This document shows positions 57,132 to 64,000 of a DNA stretch of 64,000 nt, piece by piece. The DNA is taken from NCBI GenBank assembly GCA_050258555.1, contig JBLMZA010000129.1:44653-108652 (forward strand). Reading direction: 5' to 3'. Below the pieces are notes generated by a model, which did no database searches, was not told the DNA's origin, and worked only from the letters and a program-made list of their open reading frames with translations. A program made the translations under genes and the position numbers. The stretch's first letter is position 1. The number at the start of each line of letters is the position of its first letter. Source of the DNA: CAISDA01 sp050258555. GTDB lineage: Bacteria > Bacteroidota > Ignavibacteria > UBA10030 > UBA8401.

Positions 57132-59234
57132 ATGCCTCGCAAATATTCATTACAAAAAACACGCAATATCGGAATCATGGCGCACATTGACGCGGGTAAA
57201 ACCACGACAACGGAGCGCATTCTCTATTATACCGGCGTCCTCCACCGCATGGGCGAAGTCCATGACGGCGCGGCGACGATGGACTGGATGGAGCAGGAGA
57301 AGGAACGCGGCATCACGATCACCTCGGCTGCAACGACCTGCTTCTGGCGTGATCACCGCATCAACATCATCGACACTCCGGGCCACATCGACTTCACGAT
57401 CGAAGTCGAACGCTCGCTGCGTGTGCTGGACGGCGCTGTGGCGCTCTTCTGCTCCGTTGGCGGCGTCGAGCCCCAGTCGGAAACCGTGTGGCGTCAGGCC
57501 GACAAGTACGGCGTTCCGCGTATCGCCTTTGTGAACAAGATGGATCGCACGGGCGCGGATTTCCTGGGCGCCGTGAACATGATGCACGACCGTCTGGGCG
57601 CCAACGCGATCCCGATTCAGCTTCCGGTGGGACAGGGCGATCTCTTCCGCGGCATCATCGATCTTATCACGATGAAGGCGCGCATCTTCAACGAGGCCTC
57701 GAAGGGTCTCGAGTGGGAAGATATCGACATTCCGCACGATCTCCAGGCGCAGGCCAATGAATATCGCATCAAGATGCTCGAGGCGGTGAGCGACGAGGAT
57801 GATACGCTGCTGGAAAAATATCTGGAAGGCAAGGAAATCAGCCATGCCGAGCTGCGCGATGTGCTGCGCCGCGCCTGTCTGAAGACGACGATCATTCCGG
57901 TGATGTGCGGTTCGAGCTTCAAGAACAAGGGCGTGCAGATGCTGATGGATGCGGTGGTCGACTATCTGCCGAGCCCGCTCGATATTCAGAATTCGGAAAT
58001 CATTGGACATCATCCGAACATGCGCGACCAGATCACGCGCCGTATCGCCGATGATGAAAAGTTTACGGCGCTTGCCTTCAAGATCATGACCGACCCGTTT
58101 GTGGGCCGCCTCACGTTCTTCCGTGTGTATTCCGGAACGGTGAAGGCCGGCAGCTACATCTACAACTCGGTCAGCGAGAAGCGCGAGCGCATCGGACGCG
58201 TGCTCCGCATGCATGCCAACCACCGTGAAGATGTGGATGAGGGGTACGCGGGCGACATTCTGGCCGCGATCGGCTTCAAGAATACGCGCACGGGCGACAC
58301 GCTCTGCTCGGAAGAGGATCCGATCATTCTCGAGAAGATGGTGTTCCCCGAACCGGTGATTCATCAGGCGATCGAGCCGAAGACGAAGGCCGACCAGGAG
58401 AAGATGGGCGAAGCCCTGACGAAGCTGGCCGAAGAGGATCCGACATTCAAAGTGACGACCAACCAGGAAACCGGCCAGACGCTGATCGGCGGCATGGGCG
58501 AGCTGCACCTGGAGATTCTGGTCGACCGCATGAAGCGCGAATTCAAGGTCGAAGCCAACGTGGGCAAGCCGCAGGTGGCCTACAAGGAAACGATCCGCAA
58601 GAAGGTCACGGCAGAAGGCAAGTTCGTCCGCCAGTCGGGCGGCAAGGGCCAGTTCGGACATGTGTGGATCGAGATGGAGCCGAACGAAAAGGGCAAGGGC
58701 TACGAGTTCGAAGACGGCATTGTCGGCGGAACGGTTCCGAAGGAATTCATCAAGCCGACGATGGAAGGCATCCGCGACGCGATGAAGAACGGCATCCTGG
58801 CCGGCTACCCGGTCGAGGACCTCAAAGTGCGTCTCTTCGACGGTTCGTACCATGATGTCGACTCGTCGGAAATGGCATTCAAGATCGCCGGCTCGATGGC
58901 ATTCCAGGCCGGTGCGAAGAAGGCCGATCCGGTGCTCCTGGAACCCGTGATGGCGGTCGAAGTGGTGACGCCCGAGGAATACCTGGGCGATGTGATGGGC
59001 GACTTGAACAGCCGCCGCGGCAAGATCGAAGGCATTGCGCCGCGCCGCGACGCGCAGGTGGTCAAGGCGATGGTTCCGCTGTCCGAAATGTTCGGATATG
59101 CGACGCAGATGCGCTCGATGACGCAGGGACGCGCGCTCTACACGATGCAGTTCTCGCATTACGACGAGACGCCGAAGTCGGTTTCCGAAGCGATCATCGA
59201 AAAAGTCAAAGGCAAGGACGGCGCGAAAGCCTGA
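57132..59234 (+). CDS. fusA: Elongation factor G
   Basis: A 700-residue translational GTPase catalysing translocation. G-domain P-loop AHIDAGKTTTTERI, switch II DTPGHIDF and NKMDRTGADF are present, with domain IV RQSGGKGQFGHVWIE, and the C-terminal SMTQGRALYTMQFSHYDE. ATG 57132 is the usual N-terminus. Domain lengths agree with classical EF-G. Confidence 0.97.
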   Translation: MPRKYSLQKTRNIGIMAHIDAGKTTTTERILYYTGVLHRMGEVHDGAATMDWMEQEKERGITITSAATTCFWRDHRINIIDTPGHIDFTIEVERSLRVLDGAVALFCSVGGVEPQSETVWRQADKYGVPRIAFVNKMDRTGADFLGAVNMMHDRLGANAIPIQLPVGQGDLFRGIIDLITMKARIFNEASKGLEWEDIDIPHDLQAQANEYRIKMLEAVSDEDDTLLEKYLEGKEISHAELRDVLRRACLKTTIIPVMCGSSFKNKGVQMLMDAVVDYLPSPLDIQNSEIIGHHPNMRDQITRRIADDEKFTALAFKIMTDPFVGRLTFFRVYSGTVKAGSYIYNSVSEKRERIGRVLRMHANHREDVDEGYAGDILAAIGFKNTRTGDTLCSEEDPIILEKMVFPEPVIHQAIEPKTKADQEKMGEALTKLAEEDPTFKVTTNQETGQTLIGGMGELHLEILVDRMKREFKVEANVGKPQVAYKETIRKKVTAEGKFVRQSGGKGQFGHVWIEMEPNEKGKGYEFEDGIVGGTVPKEFIKPTMEGIRDAMKNGILAGYPVEDLKVRLFDGSYHDVDSSEMAFKIAGSMAFQAGAKKADPVLLEPVMAVEVVTPEEYLGDVMGDLNSRRGKIEGIAPRRDAQVVKAMVPLSEMFGYATQMRSMTQGRALYTMQFSHYDETPKSVSEAIIEKVKGKDGAKA

Positions 59235-59304
59235 GGCCTGAGCGGTCCAAGCACTCTAATTTTGTAAACATACACGTTCTACATAACTTCAAGGAGATAT
59301 CATC

Positions 59305-60510
59305 ATGGCAAAAGAAAAATTTGACCGCAGTAAGCCGCACGTGAACGTCGGTACGATTGGCCACGTTGACCACGGTAAGACTTCGTTAACCGCAGCGATT
59401 ACCATGACGCTGGCGAAAAAGGGATTGTCAGCAGTTCGCACATTCGACTCCATCGATAATGCTCCTGAAGAACGTGAACGCGGTATTACGATCGCCACGG
59501 CGCACGTGGAATACTCGACGGACAAGCGCCACTACGCGCACGTCGACTGCCCGGGCCACGCCGATTATGTGAAGAACATGATCACGGGTGCCGCCCAGAT
59601 GGACGGCGCCATCCTCGTCGTTGCCGGTACGGACGGCCCCATGCCCCAGACGAAAGAGCACATCCTGCTCGCCCGTCAGGTCGGCGTGCCCTACATCGTC
59701 GTGTTCCTGAACAAGGTTGATATTTCCGATCCCGAGCTCTTGGATCTGGTCGAGATGGAGCTCCGCGAGCTTCTTTCGAGCTACCAGTTCCCCGGCGATG
59801 AGATTCCCATCATCCGCGGTTCGGCAACGAAGGCTCTCGAAGCCTGCGCCGAAAACGCCCCGATCGACGATCCGCGCCTGAAGCCGATCCTCGACCTGAT
59901 GGATGCCGTTGACGCCTACATCCCCGAGCCGCAGCGCGCGGCCGACAAGCCGTTCCTGATGCCGATCGAAGACGTGTTCTCGATCACCGGCCGCGGAACC
60001 GTCGGCACGGGCCGTGTGGAACGCGGTCAGGCGAAAGTCGGCGACGAAGTTGAAGTGATCGGTCTCGGCCAGCACAAGAAGACGGTCATCACGGGCGCCG
60101 AAATGTTCCGCAAGGAACTCGATGTCGTGCGCGCCGGCGACAACGCCGGTCTTCTGCTGCGCGGCATTGAAAAGACCGACCTCGAGCGCGGCATGGTCGT
60201 CGCGAAGCCGGGTTCGATCACCCCGCACAAGAAGTTCACGGCACAGGTCTACGTGCTGAAGAAGGAAGAAGGCGGACGCCACACGCCGTTCATCAACGGC
60301 TACCGTCCCCAGTTCTACTTCCGCACCACCGACGTCACGGGCGTCGTGCAGCTGCCGGCCGGCGTTGAAATGGTCATGCCGGGCGACAACGTGGACAACA
60401 TGCAGGTCGAACTGATTTCGGCCATCGCCATGGAGGAAAGCCTCCGCTTCGCTATCCGCGAAGGCGGCCGCACGGTCGGCTCGGGCGTTGTGACAAAAAT
60501 CATTGAATAA
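59305..60510 (+). CDS. tuf: Elongation factor Tu
   Basis: A 401-residue EF-Tu delivering aminoacyl-tRNA. GHVDHGKTSLTAAI, DCPGHADYVKNMITGAAQMDGAI and NKVD motifs are present; C-terminal FRTTDVTGVVQLP. AAGGAG is the SD. It is the only tuf copy in this window; in many bacteria a second copy lies next to tRNA-Trp/secE, where here there is rpmG. Confidence 0.97.
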   Translation: MAKEKFDRSKPHVNVGTIGHVDHGKTSLTAAITMTLAKKGLSAVRTFDSIDNAPEERERGITIATAHVEYSTDKRHYAHVDCPGHADYVKNMITGAAQMDGAILVVAGTDGPMPQTKEHILLARQVGVPYIVVFLNKVDISDPELLDLVEMELRELLSSYQFPGDEIPIIRGSATKALEACAENAPIDDPRLKPILDLMDAVDAYIPEPQRAADKPFLMPIEDVFSITGRGTVGTGRVERGQAKVGDEVEVIGLGQHKKTVITGAEMFRKELDVVRAGDNAGLLLRGIEKTDLERGMVVAKPGSITPHKKFTAQVYVLKKEEGGRHTPFINGYRPQFYFRTTDVTGVVQLPAGVEMVMPGDNVDNMQVELISAIAMEESLRFAIREGGRTVGSGVVTKIIE

Positions 60511-60547
60511 TACGGTTCAACTAATTTATCGTCATGACCTTCAGGAC

Positions 60548-60582
60548 GCCGCGCCTTTCCGCACAGGAAGAAGGCGCGGCGC
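60548..60582 (+). ncRNA. Hairpin between tuf and rpsJ
   Basis: An 11-bp perfect inverted repeat (CGCCGCGCCTT at 60548-60558, AAGGCGCGGCG at 60572-60582) with a 13-base loop and no following T-run. It sits 15 bases before the rpsJ SD and may be a cis element for S10-operon control. Confidence 0.5.
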
Positions 60583-60609
60583 ACCGAGGGCGGAACGAGG
60601 AGCGCTACT

Positions 60610-60918
60610 TTGGCTGGGCAAAAGATTCGCATCAAATTGAAGTCGTTCGATCACAACCTGATCGACAAATCCGCAGAAAAAATCATCAAGACGGTGAAGT
60701 CGACCGGTGCGGTCGTGTCCGGACCGATTCCGCTGCCGACGCAGCGTTCGGTCGTCACGGTGCTGCGCTCGCCGCACGTCGACAAGAAATCGCGCGAGCA
60801 GTTTGAAACGCGCTCGCACAAGCGTCTGATCGACATCCTGACGTCGGGCGCCAAAACGGTGGATGCACTCATGAAGCTGGATCTGCCCGCCGGAGTTGAT
60901 GTCGAAATCAAAGTGTAG
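60610..60918 (+). CDS. rpsJ: 30S ribosomal protein S10
   Basis: A 102-residue S10 (NusE), also an antitermination factor. Begins AGQKIRIKLKSFDHNLIDKSAEKI. The start codon is TTG with GAGGAG eight to nine bases upstream. It opens the S10 part of the block. Confidence 0.96.
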   Translation: MAGQKIRIKLKSFDHNLIDKSAEKIIKTVKSTGAVVSGPIPLPTQRSVVTVLRSPHVDKKSREQFETRSHKRLIDILTSGAKTVDALMKLDLPAGVDVEIKV

Positions 60919-60941
60919 TCATACAATGCGTAATCTGCGCG

Positions 60942-60982
60942 GCACGCGCCGGAGCAAAACGCCATCCAGAGTCTGCGCGTGC
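60942..60982 (+). ncRNA. Inverted repeat between rpsJ and rplC
   Basis: GCACGCGC (60942-60949) and GCGCGTGC (60975-60982) are perfect complements with a 25-base loop, in a 117-base gap that is long for this operon. Possible autoregulatory leader; tentative. Confidence 0.3.
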
Positions 60983-61035
60983 GTGTCATGATTTTGTTGG
61001 TCTGTTTCCATTGACCGTTCTCAAGGAGTATTATT

Positions 61036-61656
61036 GTGAGTGGATTATTAGGTAAAAAAATTGGGATGACAAGCGTCTTCGATGAAAACGGCATCAGCGT
61101 GCCGTGCACCGTCATCGAAGCCGGCCCGTGCTATGTCACTCAAATTCGCACGAAAGCAAAAGACGGCTATGAAGCCGTCCAGCTTGGATTCGACGAAAAG
61201 CCCGAGCGGAATGTGAACAAGCCGCTCACGGGACACTTCGCCAAGGCCGGCGTGAAGGCGCTGCGTCTGCTGCGCGAATTCCAGGATTTCCAGGTCCAGG
61301 ATCTCAAGCTCGGATCGGAAGTGAAAGTCGACCTCTTCGCCAAGGGCGATCTGGTCAGCGTGTCGGCCAAGTCGAAAGGCCGCGGCTTCCAGGGCGTCGT
61401 CAAGCGCCACCATTTCGCCGGCGTCGGTCTTGCCACGCACGGTCAGTCCGACCGCCAGCGTCATCCGGGTTCGATCGGCGGATCATCCTATCCGTCGCGC
61501 GTGTTCAAGGGCATGCGTATGGCCGGACGCATGGGCTTCGACAATGTCACGGTTCGCAACCTCCAGGTCATCCAGGTGATCCCTGAGTCGAACCTGATCC
61601 TCGTGAAGGGATCGGTTCCCGGAGCAAAGAACACGTACGTTACTATCACAAAATAA
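61036..61656 (+). CDS. rplC: 50S ribosomal protein L3
   Basis: A 206-residue L3. GTG start with CAAGGAG upstream. Begins SGLLGKKIGMTSVFDENG; the internal GFQGVVKRHHFAGVGLATHG loop and HPGSIGGSSYPSRVFKGMRMAGRMG contact the peptidyl transferase centre. Confidence 0.97.
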   Translation: MSGLLGKKIGMTSVFDENGISVPCTVIEAGPCYVTQIRTKAKDGYEAVQLGFDEKPERNVNKPLTGHFAKAGVKALRLLREFQDFQVQDLKLGSEVKVDLFAKGDLVSVSAKSKGRGFQGVVKRHHFAGVGLATHGQSDRQRHPGSIGGSSYPSRVFKGMRMAGRMGFDNVTVRNLQVIQVIPESNLILVKGSVPGAKNTYVTITK

Positions 61657-61702
61657 TTGCTGTGAGCACGACACAGAACGTTTTGAAGAAAGTGATTCGA
61701 TC

Positions 61703-62332
61703 ATGATTGTAGAGGTAGTTAGAAAAGATGGAACAAAGACGGGCGAGACCGTGACGCTGGATCCCGCCATTTTCGAGATTGTTCCGAACGATCACGCGAT
61801 TTATATGGCGGTGCGTTCGTACATGGCCAACCAGCGCCAGGGTACGCACCAGACAAAGGAACGCTCCGATGTTTCCGGCGGCGGCAAGAAACCCTTCAGC
61901 CAGAAGAAGACGGGCCGCGCCCGCCAGGGCTCGAGCCGCAGTCCGCTGCAGGTCGGCGGCGGCACGGTCTTCGGACCGCACCCGCACGACTACGTCGTGA
62001 AGCTTCCGACGAAGGTGAAGCGCCTGGCCAGGAAATCGGCGCTCTCCTACAAGGCGAAGGACGGACAGATCATCGTCGTCGAGGACTTCACGTTCGATGC
62101 CCCCAAGACGAAGGAAATGGCCGGCGTGCTCAAGGCGCTCAACATCGGCGCGAAGAAGGCGCTCGTGCTCGTTCCGAAAGTCGATCAGAACGTGCTCAAG
62201 TCGGGACGCAACATCCCGAAGGTGAATGTTCTTGAAGCTGCGAAAGCATCAACCTATGAAATTCTTAACGGCGGCATTCTTGTGCTGCAGAAAAGCTCGG
62301 TCGATGTGATTCAAAAGACATTTGCGAATTAA
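61703..62332 (+). CDS. rplD: 50S ribosomal protein L4
   Basis: A 209-residue L4 that lines the exit tunnel with its extended loop (KPFSQKKTGRARQGSSRSPLQVGGG). In other bacteria L4 autoregulates the S10 operon. Followed by rplW after 48 bases. Confidence 0.96.
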   Translation: MIVEVVRKDGTKTGETVTLDPAIFEIVPNDHAIYMAVRSYMANQRQGTHQTKERSDVSGGGKKPFSQKKTGRARQGSSRSPLQVGGGTVFGPHPHDYVVKLPTKVKRLARKSALSYKAKDGQIIVVEDFTFDAPKTKEMAGVLKALNIGAKKALVLVPKVDQNVLKSGRNIPKVNVLEAAKASTYEILNGGILVLQKSSVDVIQKTFAN

Positions 62333-62380
62333 CATTAGTGCAACCGAACTTCTTTTTTTGACGTGAGTGGAACAACAACA

Positions 62381-62671
62381 ATGACAGCAATTCTCATACA
62401 ACCGCTGCTTACAGAAAAGATGACCGAGCTCGGCAAGAGCCGTCAGTACGCGTTCGAAGTGAATCGCGACGCCAACAAGATCGAGATCGCGCGCGCGGTG
62501 GAGAAGAAATTCTCCGTGAACGTGACGAGCGTGCGCACGATCCTCTACAAGGGCAAGCGCAAGGCGCAGATGACGAAGAAGGGCCGCGTGCCCGGACGGC
62601 GTTCGGACTGGAAGAAAGCGATGGTCACACTGAAAGAAGGCCAGTCGATCGACCTTCTGGCGAATGTTTAA
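62381..62671 (+). CDS. rplW: 50S ribosomal protein L23
   Basis: A 96-residue L23 at the exit-tunnel rim that docks SRP and trigger factor. Begins TAILIQPLLTEKMTELG with FEVNRDANKIEIARAVEKKFSVNV. ATG 62381 is preferred to GTG 62363, since the former gives the standard N-terminus and has a GAGTGG upstream. Confidence 0.94.
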   Translation: MTAILIQPLLTEKMTELGKSRQYAFEVNRDANKIEIARAVEKKFSVNVTSVRTILYKGKRKAQMTKKGRVPGRRSDWKKAMVTLKEGQSIDLLANV

Positions 62672-62743
62672 CACTGCGGAATCCTTCAGATATCCCGTGA
62701 CCGATTATTGAAGGTTCGCAACACACACTTGAGTAGACAGAGT

Positions 62744-63568
62744 ATGGCATTACGAAAATTAAAACCGATGACCGCAGCGACCCGCTACTATTCGGTCGCG
62801 ACGTTCGAGGAGATCACCAAGACCACTCCGGAGAAGTCGCTCCTGGGTCCGATCAGCAAGTCCGGCGGCCGCAACAACCTCGGCCGCGTCACCAGCCGGC
62901 ACAGAGGCGGCGGACACAAGCGCCGCTACCGCATCATCGACTTCAAGCGCGACAAGCGCGGCATCGAAGCAAAGGTGGATTCGATCCAGTACGATCCGAA
63001 CCGTTCGTGCTACATTGCGCTCGTGGTCTACACAGACGGTGAGAAGCGCTACATTCTGGCGCCCGAAGGGCTGAAAGTCGGCGAGAAGATCATGGCCGGT
63101 CCCGATGCGGAAATCAAGACGGGCAATGCGCTGCCGCTGAAGTTCATCCCGGTCAACACGCAGATCCACAACATCGAGATGAAGGAAGGCAAGGGCGGAC
63201 AGATCGCCCGTTCTGCCGGCAACTTCGCGATGGTGCAGGCGAAGGAAGGCGATTTCGTCCTGGTGAAGTTCCCCTCGGGCGAATCGCGCAACATGCGCGC
63301 CATGTGCTATGCGACGGTGGGCGTGCTGGGCAACGGCGATCACGAGAAAATCTCGCTTGGCAAGGCCGGCCGCTCGATCTGGCTCGGCGTCCGTCCGCAT
63401 GTCCGCGGCGTGGCCATGAACCCGGTCGATCACCCGATGGGCGGCGGCGAAGGCAAGACCTCCGGCGGCGGCCATCCGGTCTCCCCGTGGGGACAGAAGG
63501 CCAAGGGTCTGAAGACGCGCAAACATAAAAAAGAATCAAGCAAATACATTGTCAAACGACGGAAGTAA
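62744..63568 (+). CDS. rplB: 50S ribosomal protein L2
   Basis: A 274-residue L2. Begins ALRKLKPMTAATR; GRNNLGRVTSRHRGGGHKRRYR and the C-terminal GVAMNPVDHPMGGGEGKTSGG are diagnostic. An open frame from 62708 is not coding. It binds 23S rRNA and supports peptidyl transfer. Confidence 0.97.
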   Translation: MALRKLKPMTAATRYYSVATFEEITKTTPEKSLLGPISKSGGRNNLGRVTSRHRGGGHKRRYRIIDFKRDKRGIEAKVDSIQYDPNRSCYIALVVYTDGEKRYILAPEGLKVGEKIMAGPDAEIKTGNALPLKFIPVNTQIHNIEMKEGKGGQIARSAGNFAMVQAKEGDFVLVKFPSGESRNMRAMCYATVGVLGNGDHEKISLGKAGRSIWLGVRPHVRGVAMNPVDHPMGGGEGKTSGGGHPVSPWGQKAKGLKTRKHKKESSKYIVKRRK

Positions 63569-63574
63569 GAGACT

Positions 63575-63850
63575 ATGAGCAGATCGTTAAAAAAAGGTCC
63601 CTTCATCGACGCGAAGCTTGCCGAGAAGGTGGAAGCACTCAACAAGTCAAACAAGAAGCAAGTGATCAAGACCTGGTCGCGCTCTTCTACGATTACTCCG
63701 GATTTCGTGGGGCACACGTTCGCCGTGCACAACGGCAACAAGTTCATCCCGGTGTACGTGCAGGAAGCCATGGTCGGACACAAGCTGGGAGAATTCTCCC
63801 CGACGCGCATCTTCCGGGGTCATCCCGGTGTGAAGTCCGAGGCATCCTAA
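63575..63850 (+). CDS. rpsS: 30S ribosomal protein S19
   Basis: A 91-residue S19 of the 30S head. SRSLKKGPFIDAKL, RSSTITPDFVGHTFAVHNG and GHKLGEFSPTRIFRGH are conserved. It follows rplB by six bases. Confidence 0.97.
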   Translation: MSRSLKKGPFIDAKLAEKVEALNKSNKKQVIKTWSRSSTITPDFVGHTFAVHNGNKFIPVYVQEAMVGHKLGEFSPTRIFRGHPGVKSEAS

Positions 63851-63882
63851 TTTTAACCTGATATCTTTGGAGTAACGACAAC

Positions 63883-64000
63883 ATGGAAGCACGAGCAATT
63901 AAACGGTATGAACTGACATCTCCGCGCAAGATGCGTCTGGTGATCGACATGATCCGCGGCAAGAAGGTGGGCGAGGCGCTGACGCTTCTCCACTTCCAGC
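63883..64000 (+). CDS. rplV: 50S ribosomal protein L22 (3' end cut off)
   Basis: The first 39 codons of L22, beginning MEARAIKRYELTSPRKMRLV, continue in frame to the window edge. TTTGGAG precedes the ATG. The known order S19-L22 supports the call. Confidence 0.93.
   Translation, partial: MEARAIKRYELTSPRKMRLVIDMIRGKKVGEALTLLHFQ

Noticed and set aside
59257..59264. TAATTTTG upstream of tuf as a Bacteroidota -7 promoter element
   Set aside because: Exact match to TAnnTTTG, but there is no TTTG at the expected -33 distance, and other promoters here are of the TTGACA/TATATT kind.

Overview
The window is a GC-rich, densely packed bacterial chromosome segment with no CRISPR array, insertion sequence, prophage or rRNA operon that I can see. 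Several markers place it in the FCB (Fibrobacteres-Chlorobi-Bacteroidetes) superphylum: a PorQ-like type IX secretion component (29029-29973), a secreted glycosidase with an NFPNPFNPST-type C-terminal sorting domain (33795-35504), an LptD-type outer-membrane LPS transporter, and a Bacteroidota-style ExbB-ExbD-ExbD-TonB-PstS-TPR cluster. Two of the best promoters are classical TTGACA/TATATT, and a third has TTGCAT/TATATT. Many genes carry good Shine-Dalgarno sequences. Both are unlike Bacteroidia, so I infer a Chlorobi/Ignavibacteria/Kapaibacteria-like lineage. The exact taxon cannot be read from the sequence alone.

1-31.8 kb (mostly + strand): the tail of a sugar ABC transporter, a PAS histidine kinase with its NarL-type regulator, a rubrerythrin lipoprotein and a TrmA-like methyltransferase (both minus strand), divIC-rarA, a ROK kinase, lptD and a DUF255 thioredoxin-like protein. 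These are followed by a STAS protein and the TonB energising cluster, a tandem-domain lipoprotein, ppa with an expansin directly behind it, and an amrA-amrB-DUF2520-PHP run ending in glyQS. After that come a CPBP protease, a TPR protein, a ZIP transporter, porQ (minus) and an Ig-like lipoprotein.

40.7-31.9 kb (minus strand): a tightly packed run that looks like one operon. Its order is FAH-family protein, K+ channel, stand-alone cyclic-nucleotide-binding protein, valS, GH26-type secreted glycosidase, deoC and two SPOR proteins. Several junctions are 4-nt ATGA overlaps.

40.8-64 kb (+ strand): purM and a POT-family transporter, then the core information-processing block. A strong promoter precedes tRNA-Thr, -Tyr, -Thr and -Gly, rpmG, tRNA-Trp, secE, nusG, rplKAJL and rpoBC, which end at a strong terminator. 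A second strong promoter precedes rpsL, rpsG, fusA, tuf, rpsJ, rplCDWB, rpsS and rplV (cut by the window end). The beta, str and S10 operons are thus contiguous, and several of their intergenic gaps hold inverted repeats that may be regulatory RNA.

I do not see a convincing wholly new multi-gene system. The observations most worth a second look are the K+ channel paired with a separate cyclic-nucleotide sensor, the expansin with its binding residues intact, the T9SS-exported glycosidase translationally coupled between valS and deoC, the tandem PsbP/Mog1-like lipoprotein, and the structured leaders in the ribosomal block.
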